NCBI GenBank assembly: GCA_020633655.1
Contig: JACKDF010000003.1
Location: forward strand, 186,001 to 250,000
From: Deferribacteres bacterium
GTDB lineage: Bacteria; Zhuqueibacterota; Zhuqueibacteria; Zhuqueibacterales; Geothermadaptataceae
Direction of reading: 5' to 3'
DNA: 64,000 nt
A program made the translations under genes and the position numbers. How positions within the stretch are numbered: position 1 is the stretch's first letter; each line of letters starts with the position of its first letter. Below, in pieces: positions 9,385 to 18,377 of this stretch. The notes below the pieces were generated by a model. It did not search any database, had not been told where the DNA came from, and was given only the letters and a program-made list of their open reading frames with translations.

Positions 9385-10527
9385 ATGAATACCAGAAATG
9401 AATTTTTATTTCGGCTCGGGAGGATTGCTAAAAAAGATCGTAAAGAATTTTGGGGGAAACACAATTATTCTATAAGGCGATCTAAACGACGCGGACATTT
9501 AGAAGCAGGTCTTTGGTTTCGAACACGAGGTTGTCGACACGATCATAAAGGTGGCTGTATCATGTGTGATTATAGTAGTGGCCCATATACTGCACCTGAT
9601 AACATGATAAGCTATGTACGAGAAGGACTTGAAACTTTTAATGAACCTTATAATCATCTTCTTGTGTCACCATCTGGCAGCATGTTGGACGAGTGGGAGG
9701 TGCCGATAATTGCGAGAGAAGGAATATTTAAACTGCTGAAAGATTCCAAGCACGAAACTTTTAGTTTTGAGACGCGTGTTGATACAATAACACAAGAAAA
9801 AATGAATCAATCTAAAGATCTGCTGGAGAATAGATTGTTAAAGGTTTATATTGGCTTAGAATCTGCTAATCCATGGATATCTAAATATTGTATTAATAAA
9901 GATTTGCCATTATACAGTTTCCAGCAGGCGACCCGCATATTAAAACAATTCGGTACGAAAACTGCTGTTAATATTCTTTTGGGCACGCCTTTTCTATCAC
10001 CTTTAGAAGATATTCAAAATGTTGTTCAATCCCTACAATGGGCGCTAGAACAAGGGGCAGATGAATGCTATCTTTTTCCAACTCATGTCAAAGAAGCAAC
10101 GCTATTATTTTATTTATATCAGAAAGGATTCTATTCTCCTCCTTCTTTATGGTCCTTGGTAGAGGTCCTTAAACGTATCGGTTCTCAAATAGCTCAAGAT
10201 CATACAAGATTAAGTTGGTATACTTCTTATGGGGCTTTCAATGTTGTAGCTTCTCCAACAACATGTAAGAATTGTCATGAAAAGATTATTTCTTTATTAG
10301 ATCGATTTGCAAAGTATGGAGAGTTTGATGCTGTGCAAGAACTGATTGGAATAGAGTGTAAATGTAAAGATGTTTGGCGTAATCAAATTATACAAACACC
10401 ATCCAGCTCATTGGCTGACAGAGTGATTAACGGATATGATTTCTTGGCAAAAGAATTATTACTAAATGATTGGTGGAAAAATAACCGACAGACTATTCTG
10501 GATGAACTTTATAGTGATCTACCCTGA
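9385..10527 (+). CDS. RaSEA/TIGR01210-like radical SAM enzyme, copy 2
   Basis: This 380-residue paralogue of the enzyme at 6758-7909 has the same Cx7CxxC motif (Cys50, Cys58, Cys61), the same LWFRTRGCRH lead-in and the same C-terminal CKNC and CKC metal-site pattern. It differs in its basic N-terminus. GGAGA lies 7 nt before the ATG. Two divergent copies in one operon suggest two related radical steps, or a heteromer. The substrate is unknown. Confidence 0.8.
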   Translation: MNTRNEFLFRLGRIAKKDRKEFWGKHNYSIRRSKRRGHLEAGLWFRTRGCRHDHKGGCIMCDYSSGPYTAPDNMISYVREGLETFNEPYNHLLVSPSGSMLDEWEVPIIAREGIFKLLKDSKHETFSFETRVDTITQEKMNQSKDLLENRLLKVYIGLESANPWISKYCINKDLPLYSFQQATRILKQFGTKTAVNILLGTPFLSPLEDIQNVVQSLQWALEQGADECYLFPTHVKEATLLFYLYQKGFYSPPSLWSLVEVLKRIGSQIAQDHTRLSWYTSYGAFNVVASPTTCKNCHEKIISLLDRFAKYGEFDAVQELIGIECKCKDVWRNQIIQTPSSSLADRVINGYDFLAKELLLNDWWKNNRQTILDELYSDLP

Positions 10528-10557
10528 TCATTTAATATTTGAAAGGACTTCATTACG

Positions 10558-11331
10558 ATGTGTGAATATGATCCTTTAGCTGATATTTACGAAATTTGGA
10601 GTACCGCCGATCCAGCGTATGTTCCTTGCTATAATTTTTATGTTCAGGCCTGTTCTAATACTCAAGGTTGTATTGTTGAACTCGGTATTGGGACTGGTCG
10701 TATTGCTATAGCAGTTGCTCAAAATGGAAATATTGTTACAGGGATTGATATTTCTTCCAGGATGCTCGAACATTGTCAAACAAATATAGAACATGCAGGT
10801 TTAGATGAGCAAATAACTTTAATACAGGATGATATTCGAAGTTTTGAATTATCCCAAAAGGCAGATCTTATTATCCTTCCATTTCGCTCAATTGGGCATT
10901 TATTGACCCATGATGACAAACGAACTGCGTTACAGCAAGTTTATAAGAATTTAGCTGCGGGAGGGCGATTTATCTTTGATCATTACATTTTTAATAAACA
11001 ATGGGCTCTTGCTCATCATGGCATTCCACGGCTTATGCATGGCTCATTAGATCCAAGTATTGGAGGAAAATTTATCTGGGATACATATCTCTATGATTTT
11101 TCATCTCAAAGGATGCAATGTTTCATTACTATAGAAAAAACAAACCAGAATGGTATTGTCATTCAAAAATCTCATAATCCACTCACCTTTAGTTGGATTT
11201 TGCCTGAACAAGTTCGTGAACTCGTAATGGAAATAGGTTTTGAAATCGAATCTGTTTATGGGGATTTTATGTTTGGCTCATTTCAAGAAAATTCATCTGA
11301 ACAAATATGGGTATTACGATATCCTGAATAA
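10558..11331 (+). CDS. Class I SAM-dependent methyltransferase
   Basis: The 257-residue protein has motif I VELGIGTGRIA (about 40-50) and the acidic GIDIS at the end of the second strand. A QDDIRSF segment and a DHYIF segment then follow, as expected for the Rossmann-like methyltransferase fold. The first 35 residues (including the NFYVQAC segment) resemble the substrate cap of small-molecule methyltransferases. AAAGGA precedes the ATG. It probably decorates the cluster product. Confidence 0.85.
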   Translation: MCEYDPLADIYEIWSTADPAYVPCYNFYVQACSNTQGCIVELGIGTGRIAIAVAQNGNIVTGIDISSRMLEHCQTNIEHAGLDEQITLIQDDIRSFELSQKADLIILPFRSIGHLLTHDDKRTALQQVYKNLAAGGRFIFDHYIFNKQWALAHHGIPRLMHGSLDPSIGGKFIWDTYLYDFSSQRMQCFITIEKTNQNGIVIQKSHNPLTFSWILPEQVRELVMEIGFEIESVYGDFMFGSFQENSSEQIWVLRYPE

Positions 11332-11347
11332 AGCAATCGGTATATAA

Positions 11348-11788
11348 ATGGACATAAGATTCGCATTACCAGAAGAAATAAATCAAATTATAGCATTATT
11401 TGAAAGAAATCTTTCTCGTAATAATGATGCCTTGTATTCCGAAGAATTCTTTTGTCCTTTGGGGGTTAAATCTGCGATTCGTCGTGAGCATCTCGTAATA
11501 GCCATAAACAATAACAATATCATCGCTGCTGCCAGGTTTTACAAAAGAAAAAAACAGAAGCTTATTTCTCTCTACCAATTTGCTATCGATGCATCTTATC
11601 GGGGAAAAGGTCTTTTACTGGAAATGCTTAAATTCATTTGCGATACTGACATTCTTGTACTGTGTCCTAAAACGTCCAGTTTCAACACCTATTATAGGAA
11701 AACTGGATGGTTATTGAAAGATTCAGATGATAAAAGTAATTACTGGATACTACCAAAGGAATATTTTCAAACTCGAAAGTCCATATAA
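11348..11788 (+). CDS. GNAT-family acetyltransferase
   Basis: The 146-residue protein has a GNAT layout: an N-terminal IRFALPEEINQI strand and helix, an acyl-CoA pyrophosphate loop YRGKGLLLEML near residues 80-90, and a C-terminal YYRKTGW segment. It could acetylate an intermediate or detoxify the product. The next gene starts 2 nt after its stop (TAATATG), which indicates translational coupling. Confidence 0.75.
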   Translation: MDIRFALPEEINQIIALFERNLSRNNDALYSEEFFCPLGVKSAIRREHLVIAINNNNIIAAARFYKRKKQKLISLYQFAIDASYRGKGLLLEMLKFICDTDILVLCPKTSSFNTYYRKTGWLLKDSDDKSNYWILPKEYFQTRKSI

Positions 11789-11789
11789 T

Positions 11790-12773
11790 ATGTATCAAAA
11801 AGTTTTTTATCAGGGAAAACAATCGGATTGTAATGCAGCCATACTACTTATGGCACTAGAAAACATAGGAGTAAAGAATGTGCCGCACCCGGATTGTCTG
11901 ACAACCCGGTCTTTTACTATAAGGTGCCCCCGTCAAAATCCATCCCTTTGGTTTAGTCCGTTCGTCACCCCCTTAGAAGGTTTATTGACCGCTTTAAAGA
12001 TATTAAATGTTCAATATAGCTGTCAAGTTATAGCAAACTCATTAAGCGAGAAAAAGTCTCTGGAACTTTTTAGAACAATTGAGCATTTCCTCAGAGATGG
12101 AATGATAATCCTTGGTCCATTAAATCGAACAAAGATTTGGAATCGAATAAACTCTCGTTATTATAAAGGTGATGCCTATTTTATCCTTATCATGGCTTGC
12201 TATAACGAAACTCATTTACTTGTTCACGATCCTGAAGGTTGTCCCTATTTTCTTCTTTCAAAAGATAAATTTTTTTCTGCTATAAGTGGATCTAATTTTG
12301 AAATAGGAATTGTACAATTACATCCAGATTTTGATTTACCCTCTGATGAAGAAATTTATTTTCAAGTGTTGTTAAGTGGAATAAAAAGCATAATCAGAGC
12401 TTCTTCCCAGCAAGAAGGTGGAAGTAATGGATTGCGTGTTTTAACTCAAGAAATTGCTTCAAGAAAGTTGAAATCTTCTGTCGAAGGTGTATTGTACTTT
12501 GCCGTTCCTGCTTTAAGCTTATCAGCAAGCCATCTTGCCGAATTCTTGAGCGATTTTCCGCCTAAGGCTGCTTGTAAGATTGCCAATTGGGATGAAGTCG
12601 TTCCGGCAATTTTGAATCTTCTATGTGAAGAAAAATTATATTGTGCTCAAATCTTAGAGCTTTTAAGCTCACATAATCAAAAAAAAATATCTGAACAATT
12701 TGGAAAATTGGCAAATAACCGGAAATTATTGGAAAAATTATTTGTCTCTGTTAAATTCAAATCACATGAGTAA
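11790..12773 (+). CDS. BtrH/C39-like fold protein lacking the catalytic His
   Basis: The start is set at ATG 11,790, directly after the GNAT stop; an upstream in-frame ATG at 11,727 lies inside the GNAT gene. The product has 327 residues. It keeps a candidate nucleophile Cys14 (QSDCNAA) and an HDPEG motif. At the position where the first gene of the window has DHYII, this protein has DAYFI, so the catalytic His is replaced by Ala. The C-terminal half is helical, as in the BtrH family. It may be a non-catalytic partner of the copy at the left edge, or use another base. It overlaps the next gene by 8 nt. Confidence 0.6.
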   Translation: MYQKVFYQGKQSDCNAAILLMALENIGVKNVPHPDCLTTRSFTIRCPRQNPSLWFSPFVTPLEGLLTALKILNVQYSCQVIANSLSEKKSLELFRTIEHFLRDGMIILGPLNRTKIWNRINSRYYKGDAYFILIMACYNETHLLVHDPEGCPYFLLSKDKFFSAISGSNFEIGIVQLHPDFDLPSDEEIYFQVLLSGIKSIIRASSQQEGGSNGLRVLTQEIASRKLKSSVEGVLYFAVPALSLSASHLAEFLSDFPPKAACKIANWDEVVPAILNLLCEEKLYCAQILELLSSHNQKKISEQFGKLANNRKLLEKLFVSVKFKSHE

Positions 12774-14007
12774 AATTCCCCCTAACCATCATATTCATCC
12801 ATCTTTACAACTATCGGATGATATTCTTACAGAGGCAGCAAAAAATTTTGGAACACCTCTCTATGTATATGATGCTTGCGTGATGCAACAACAGTTGGAT
12901 ATGCTTCGTTCGATTATTCCAGATAATACTACTGTTTATTATTCTGTAAAAGCAAATCCTAACATTTCAATCATTCAGATTTTTCATAAATTAACGACAT
13001 CTTTTGAGGTTGCATCAGCTGGTGAATTATCTACTGTTATGTGTGCGGATGTATCTCCTTCTAATATAATTTTTGTTGGTCCAGGAAAAACGAAAGATGA
13101 ATTAAAAAAAGCTATAAGTCTCGAAATTATGGCAATAGTTGCAGAGTCACTTCGAGAAATAGATGATCTACAGACTCTTTCAAAAAAATTTGATAAAAAA
13201 GTACGAGTTGCGCTTAGAATAAATCCAGGAAGAGGAAAAGGCATCATTAGAATGGGGGGGACCACACAGTTTGGTATGGAAAAAGACTGTGCAATTAAAA
13301 TTATAAATTCATCCAAGTATCCTAATCTTGATTTTATTGGTATTCATGCTTATCTCGGGACAGGTATTCTTGATCCTAAAAGCATATTAAATCATACAGA
13401 AATAATATTGCAAATTGCTGATGACATTCAACTACAAAGTGGAAGAAATTTTTCCTTTATTGATGTGGGAGGTGGTTTTGGCGTCCCTTATTATGAATGG
13501 GAGCAAATGCCAGATTGGAAAAGTTTGCAGTCTTCTTTGAATATACTTATACAAAGCTACTTGGCGAAACATCCATCAACAAAGACATTTGCTATTGAAG
13601 CGGGACGTTTTTTAGTTGCACATTCAGGGGTGTTTATTGCAAGTGTCCTTGATATTAAAAAGTCAAATGATAAATGCTTTGCTATACTTGATGGAGGAAC
13701 AAATGTTTTTGGTGGAGATAATCGTTATCGAGGTTTTAGACCTACTCCAATGAGAGTAATAAATGCGAAGAGAAATTTAAATTTTGAACCAATTACACTT
13801 TGTGGGCCTTTATGTACGAGTGCCGATCAACTTGCGGCAAATACATTACTACCTATGCCTAAAATAGGAAATTTAATAGGTTTCTATCAAGCCGGAGCAT
13901 ACGGGCTTACAGCTAGTTCAGGATTTTTTTTGAGTCATGGTTTTCCTGCTGAAGTATTATTTCAAAATGATAAACTGTCATTGATTCGAGAACGCATAAA
14001 TATTTAA
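12766..14007 (+). CDS. Fold-type III PLP decarboxylase (LysA/BtrK-like)
   Basis: The start is at ATG 12,766 (MSKIPPN), overlapping the previous gene by 8 nt; an earlier in-frame ATG at 12,700 is inside that gene. The 413-residue protein shows the Schiff-base lysine in YYSVKANPN, an EVASAGEL segment, a glycine-rich GGGFG loop, the EAGRFLV segment, and the catalytic CGPLCTSAD and AGAYGLTASSGF motifs at the dimer interface. Diaminopimelate decarboxylase is the parent family. BtrK decarboxylates a glutamyl group on a carrier protein. Given the BtrH-like and ATP-grasp neighbours, a BtrK-like role is plausible but unproven. Confidence 0.85.
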   Translation: MSKIPPNHHIHPSLQLSDDILTEAAKNFGTPLYVYDACVMQQQLDMLRSIIPDNTTVYYSVKANPNISIIQIFHKLTTSFEVASAGELSTVMCADVSPSNIIFVGPGKTKDELKKAISLEIMAIVAESLREIDDLQTLSKKFDKKVRVALRINPGRGKGIIRMGGTTQFGMEKDCAIKIINSSKYPNLDFIGIHAYLGTGILDPKSILNHTEIILQIADDIQLQSGRNFSFIDVGGGFGVPYYEWEQMPDWKSLQSSLNILIQSYLAKHPSTKTFAIEAGRFLVAHSGVFIASVLDIKKSNDKCFAILDGGTNVFGGDNRYRGFRPTPMRVINAKRNLNFEPITLCGPLCTSADQLAANTLLPMPKIGNLIGFYQAGAYGLTASSGFFLSHGFPAEVLFQNDKLSLIRERINI

Positions 14008-14284
14008 ACAATATTAAGGCACAGTGTGGGGAGAAATGAGTATCTACTACCAATAAAGTGTTTTTGGCCGTACTGCGCAAGCTTGCACCGTGCTGTAGCT
14101 GAACCGAACGTGCGGTAACAAATTTAACACATGAATACGGATGTGTATTTATTTTAGAATGAAATTGCTGATATTGTATATATATAATATTAATTCTTTT
14201 CTCGAAGTCACCGAATCGATTAGGTGGCTCTTACCATTAGAATCGGAGTACGTCTCTCACACTGTCGGCAGGCGGTTAAAACCG

Positions 14285-14530
14285 ACCATTTTCAGAATTT
14301 ACTATCTCTCGGCTGGTTTTATCACCGTATTCAAAAAGAATACTGGTATTCATCGTACAACGATTTCAAAGTACAATCGATCCCATCCTTTTCATAAGTC
14401 CAAGCCTTAAAACTCTGGCGTCTAAGCGTCACTTTCAAAGTCGACCAATGGCAAATTCAATAATCATAAAGTGCCCACCAAGCCAGATAATTCTGGATTT
14501 CAAAACCGACCAAAGTGTCCGCCGACACTA
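14285..14530 (+). pseudogene. Frameshifted IS21-like istA transposase remnant
   Basis: Two reading frames join to give the N-terminal helix-turn-helix pattern of IS21-type IstA. LLSLGWFYHRIQKE (from about 14,299) is followed, after a frameshift, by TGIHRTTISKYN (14,339-14,377). Further on another frame reads NRPKCPPT (about 14,505-14,528), like the conserved CPP segment of IstA. No intact transposase or istB is present. The rest of 14,008-14,660 shows no gene. Confidence 0.4.
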
Positions 14531-14663
14531 ATTACACTAACGCTAACAGGTTCAATATGGGATAACTTACTCCGGTATAAGATTCGTATATACTATCCGT
14601 TCATCTTTACGACTTAATGCTTTTTGTTATAATAGTTATATTACAATCTATAAAGATACTTAA

Positions 14664-14864
14664 ATGCCCCATCGAATCCCGTCTAACAAACGATGCCACT
14701 GCTGCGAAGAAGCCGAAATAGATTTTTCAGTTTCAGATTATTTCTGTAAATATTGTTATGAAGACAAGCATAAAGAAAAAGACGATGAAGTAAATTTATG
14801 TCAATACTGTAAAAGTCCATTTCACTCTAGCATTCATTACTACTGCAAAAAGCGAAGGGAATAG
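14664..14864 (+). CDS. Small four-CxxC zinc-ribbon protein
   Basis: This 66-residue protein has CHCC, CKYC and CQYC pairs and a late Cys (HYYCKKRR), consistent with one or two zinc-binding knuckles, and a charged Lys/Glu-rich middle. It reads convergently with the neighbouring integrase and ends 15 nt before the integrase stop. The function is unknown; it may be a small DNA- or protein-binding accessory factor of the element. The AT-rich segment upstream (14,630-14,660) could be its promoter. Confidence 0.5.
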   Translation: MPHRIPSNKRCHCCEEAEIDFSVSDYFCKYCYEDKHKEKDDEVNLCQYCKSPFHSSIHYYCKKRRE

Positions 14865-14879
14865 ATTAAAAAAAATCAT

Positions 14880-15941
14880 CTACATTCGATCATCTAACGC
14901 AATTCGCAATTCTTCATCTGTAATTCGTGCATACTGCAATGAATAAGTCGCATTTTTATGTCCAAGCTGCCTTTGAATAGCTGAAACATTGCCAGTCTTT
15001 TCCATAATATGTCTTCCCATTGCATGTCTTGCGCTATGGGGACTTTTTCCTTTAATACCTGCCGTTTCAGAAATCTGATTCCAAATATAAGAAATGGCCA
15101 AAGATTTTAATCGACCATCAGATATCTGTCGAGTCTTGGCCGGTAAAAACAAAGCAGGGGAGTGAAACAGTTTTGCATCGATTGTTCGTTCATGATCAAG
15201 ATAATCCTGGATAGCTTCAATTCCTTCACGACTGGTTTTGTAATTATGTTTATCACCACCTTTTTCAATTGCCGGAACAATGCGTTTTTCAAACTCCACT
15301 TTTTTCAAATCAATTGTTGTCACTGCTGAACATCGCATTCCGGTTTCGATTAAGGTGTAAACAATCGCCCGATTGCGCCAGCCACGGAAGCTTTTATGTT
15401 GTGGCCGGATTTCTGATTTTCGATAACGGTTGCGATCTTTGGAACGGCCTCCGGTTTTCACTAATAAGTCAGCAGCATCGAGCATGCGCCTGCGTTCTTC
15501 GGGTGTGAGTGCGCGTTCAACATCAAGCAGGCTTTCAGTTGAAGCTTGTTTGATATTTTCCATTGGATTACCAAGCGGGAATGGTTGGTGCTTGTGTACC
15601 CAGTTGGCGAAGGTCTTAAGGTGGGCGAGCATGCGATTGATGGTCGAATCATTCCAGCGCCTGCTGTCATCTGGATTTGTTGTTTTTTGAAGAGTACTTT
15701 TGAAACATTGTGAGAAGCGTGGTGTCCAATTGATACACTTATCATTTCCCAATTCATAAATCATGAACTCAATAAAACGACTCAAGTCCCGACGTTGGAC
15801 TTTTTGTGATGATTCCATTGTGGTCACGGCGAATGAAAAATATGCTTCCATCCATGCACTCAACGAGTGCAAATCCTGTCTTGGAACGATTTTACCATTT
15901 CCTATGGATATTTGTAGTGCTTTTTGAGATTGTTTTTTCAT
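14880..15941 (-). CDS. Tyrosine recombinase/integrase
   Basis: The start is placed at 15,941 (MKKQSQK), because the longer frame up to 16,103 begins with residues that do not fit an integrase. This gives 353 residues. The SAM-like core-binding domain is in the first half. The catalytic set is visible in the second half: Arg in ETGMRCSA, HSARH box, GHK, and Tyr in LQYARIT. It cuts and rejoins DNA through a 3'-phosphotyrosine. Three copies of a CTATGGATA motif surround its start. It is the second integrase of the window, unlike the one at 45,812, and may mark an internal element boundary. Confidence 0.85.
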   Translation of the reverse strand: MKKQSQKALQISIGNGKIVPRQDLHSLSAWMEAYFSFAVTTMESSQKVQRRDLSRFIEFMIYELGNDKCINWTPRFSQCFKSTLQKTTNPDDSRRWNDSTINRMLAHLKTFANWVHKHQPFPLGNPMENIKQASTESLLDVERALTPEERRRMLDAADLLVKTGGRSKDRNRYRKSEIRPQHKSFRGWRNRAIVYTLIETGMRCSAVTTIDLKKVEFEKRIVPAIEKGGDKHNYKTSREGIEAIQDYLDHERTIDAKLFHSPALFLPAKTRQISDGRLKSLAISYIWNQISETAGIKGKSPHSARHAMGRHIMEKTGNVSAIQRQLGHKNATYSLQYARITDEELRIALDDRM

Positions 15942-15997
15942 GATATTGATAGATAATGCGACAGATATCCATAGGAAAGATACGTTTTCTATGGATA
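15898..15997. repeat. Three TTTCCTATGGATA-type repeats around the integrase start
   Basis: Copies lie at 15,898-15,911 (TTTCCTATGGATAT), 15,964-15,977 (the reverse complement) and 15,984-15,997 (GTTTTCTATGGATA). They bracket the integrase start codon, so they could be a recombinase arm site or an operator. Confidence 0.5.
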
Positions 15998-16165
15998 GTT
16001 GAAGAATAGCATATTTTGATGGATGGGACAACTGAAGAAAAATTGAGACGAGGTGAAGAATAAAACTTTTCGCCTGATGCAGCTGGGCTTTGGCAAACAG
16101 CAACGTAACGAAAGTTGAACATCATTCAACAACATTCCATAAAGCACAAACTTGAGTTCAGAGTT

Positions 16166-17002
16166 TTATTTTGTAACTTCTATTATTTCCACTACATTTT
16201 CCCTAGATTTTTCATTATTCAGAACTAAGACCAATTCCAAATCATTCAACCATGCAATATTTTTGGATATATTGTTCTTATAAGAACTAGGATAAATCCA
16301 AATGATTTTAGGTGGATATGAGATAATATCAGCTACTACCAAAAGTGCCTCACTATGATTTTCACGGCATAGAAAAAATGCAAGGAGTGAATCGTTGGGG
16401 GAAATGCTCGGACTTGTACGAATACAGACATTTAGTTTGCCCAAATCTATGTTAACTTTTTCTCTAACGTCATTGGATATCTGTTCAGCAGTAATTCGCA
16501 TAGCCTGATCAGAATTAGAATGGGCTATAACTATGTGTGGCTGGTCTATTTCCGAAATGTAGGCCACACGATTACCACTAAGAGAAAGTGAAGGCATTTT
16601 TGCCGTTCGATCTGATATTGTCAAGTTAGACCATCCAGCTTGACCAGATTTTCTAACATAGATTGAGTATCCAGCTTCATTATGTTGAAGTAGAACAATA
16701 GAACCATTATTCGAATCTATGATTTTGATAGTATTGCTGACAGGATTAGACTTATTTGAAGTTAATAAAGTACTGATTTTATTGAACTCCCCAAAAATAT
16801 AAGCCAACGATCCACCTATAACGATTATCAACATAAAAACTAAGACGGCATAATATCTTGCTCCTTTATGGCTTTCGTCTTGTGAATCTCCAACAATAGT
16901 ATTGGGATTTGATTTCGTACTTAGTGCACTATTCAGCTGTGTCTGAATTTCAGCGAGCTGAGGAGGGGGGGAATGTGGTTTATTAGACTGACTTTGAAAC
17001 AT
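16166..17002 (-). CDS. Membrane-anchored protein with TolB-like extracytoplasmic repeats
   Basis: The 278-residue protein has a low-complexity, Pro/Ser/Gln-rich cytoplasmic N-terminus, one membrane helix near residues 50-71 (VLVFMLIIVIGG), and a beta-rich exterior. That exterior has repeated SGNRVAYISE and SPNDSLLAFF segments resembling WD40/TolB propeller blades. It would sense or bind ligands outside the membrane. It is the third gene of a minus-strand trio (17,466 > 17,012 > 16,166), 9 nt after the second. The function is not recognised. Confidence 0.6.
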   Translation of the reverse strand: MFQSQSNKPHSPPPQLAEIQTQLNSALSTKSNPNTIVGDSQDESHKGARYYAVLVFMLIIVIGGSLAYIFGEFNKISTLLTSNKSNPVSNTIKIIDSNNGSIVLLQHNEAGYSIYVRKSGQAGWSNLTISDRTAKMPSLSLSGNRVAYISEIDQPHIVIAHSNSDQAMRITAEQISNDVREKVNIDLGKLNVCIRTSPSISPNDSLLAFFLCRENHSEALLVVADIISYPPKIIWIYPSSYKNNISKNIAWLNDLELVLVLNNEKSRENVVEIIEVTK

Positions 17003-17011
17003 CTGATTGTA

Positions 17012-17425
17012 TTATCCAACTCTACGGCGTTCAAGAATTTCATTTGAGCGTTGTGTAAATATATGCGAGTTTTTAGAGTCTCCAAGTTCAGTATAAATTT
17101 TTGCGATATTTGAGTTCAAAGTTGAAGATTCTTCTATTAAGTTGATGTAACCACTATCAATCCGGACGGAATACAAGCTTAAATAATTTTCTAAAGCCCA
17201 TAGAAATGTTTGTTTATCGTCAGTTTTTACTGCTTGCACATGGAGTTTTACCGCTTGTTGGTATGTTCGAATACAGTCAATGGGCAGTTCATACCCTTTG
17301 AACTCATCCTGCAGCCCATTTTCATTTTTCCAATCACCCGCGAGTGGTCCAGATCCTGCATACGATGACACCATGCTTAAAGCAGGAGCTAAACCAGGCC
17401 GGATAAGTGCCTGCCAAAGTTTCAT
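17012..17425 (-). CDS. Small helical protein of a three-gene membrane cassette
   Basis: The 137-residue, mostly helical protein has no membrane helix and no catalytic motif. The middle (VKLHVQAVKTDD) and end (IYTELGDSKNSHIF) resemble degenerate TPR helices. AGGAG precedes the ATG. It lies between two membrane proteins in the same operon and is probably an adaptor. No family is recognised. Confidence 0.55.
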   Translation of the reverse strand: MKLWQALIRPGLAPALSMVSSYAGSGPLAGDWKNENGLQDEFKGYELPIDCIRTYQQAVKLHVQAVKTDDKQTFLWALENYLSLYSVRIDSGYINLIEESSTLNSNIAKIYTELGDSKNSHIFTQRSNEILERRRVG

Positions 17426-17465
17426 TTTATGACTCCTGTTAATATAAGATTTATATAAGATATCT

Positions 17466-18377
17466 TTAATTGTTTAGGTAATGTTCGTAAGAGAATATCT
17501 GCCTATTTTCTATAATCTCATTTATTTTTATAAACCTTGACGCATCCTTCCAAATAATCCGTTCCTGATCTAAGGAATCCGCTCGACGTAGCCTCAGATT
17601 TTCACTTAGGTCATATCTAAATAAGTCGAATGCAACTCTAATTGTATGCCCCCAAGCACTGGCACTATGAAGAAGGCCTGAATATAAAATATGCCAAACA
17701 GCAATAAATCCAATTAGTTTGACTCCTGCCCAAAACATTTTATGTTTGAAACAATCGACAAAGATAAGCTCAAGGCCTAAAATGATTGAAATAAAAAGTA
17801 TATTAAGCAGAAAGTCAAAATGAGTTTTATAATGAGAAACTACTTCGATGTATTCGTTTTTCTTTAGCACAGTGTACATCCGTGGCCACATAGCTACTGA
17901 GTCAATGCCGTATCGAGATTGTGGATATGACTCAAAAGCAGCAATTGTATTTCCTAATCTTGTAGGTAGAACATATTCAGACTCATTTGGAAAATACATT
18001 TGGATATCTTGTTCAATTCGTTGCTGATCAACTCCTGGCGGCATCTTTTCACGAAAACTCTGTAATTTAAGATATTCTGAGGTCTTTGCTGCCTCTTTAA
18101 GGGCGAGAAGTTTGCCAATTATAGGCAATTTTCGACCGACGTGACCTTCAAATAGACGAATTAGCGGAACATTAAATGCATGAAGTAGATAACTCACTGA
18201 AAGTATTATGAAAATTCCAATTGTAAAGTAATTATTTACTAATGAGGACTCGGCTTGTCCAAATCCCCAAATGATCCAATAATTTACAACAACCAGAAGC
18301 AAAGATGGGATTACAGTCGACAGTTGTAATGATTCAGCAAGCGCTTTAACCGCTTCCTTGATTGAATTTAAAGGCAT
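17466..18377 (-). CDS. Polytopic membrane protein of unknown family
   Basis: The 303-residue protein has two N-terminal membrane helices (about 22-40 and 48-66) and two more near residues 188-230. Between them is a soluble part with a TRLGNTIAAFESYPQSRYG segment followed by MWPRM. I have the impression that this signature recurs in uncharacterised bacterial membrane proteins. It is the first gene of the three-gene operon at 16,166-18,377. The function is unknown; its location between integrase and small genes makes a defence or sensory role possible. Confidence 0.6.
   Translation of the reverse strand: MPLNSIKEAVKALAESLQLSTVIPSLLLVVVNYWIIWGFGQAESSLVNNYFTIGIFIILSVSYLLHAFNVPLIRLFEGHVGRKLPIIGKLLALKEAAKTSEYLKLQSFREKMPPGVDQQRIEQDIQMYFPNESEYVLPTRLGNTIAAFESYPQSRYGIDSVAMWPRMYTVLKKNEYIEVVSHYKTHFDFLLNILFISIILGLELIFVDCFKHKMFWAGVKLIGFIAVWHILYSGLLHSASAWGHTIRVAFDLFRYDLSENLRLRRADSLDQERIIWKDASRFIKINEIIENRQIFSYEHYLNN

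Noticed and set aside
12700..12765. N-terminal extension of the PLP decarboxylase
   Set aside because: These 22 codons lie inside the preceding gene and have no family support; the ATG at 12,766 is better.
14141..14410. 89-codon plus-strand ORF as a gene
   Set aside because: Low-complexity N-terminus, no ribosome-binding site, and only part of it resembles a frameshifted IstA fragment.
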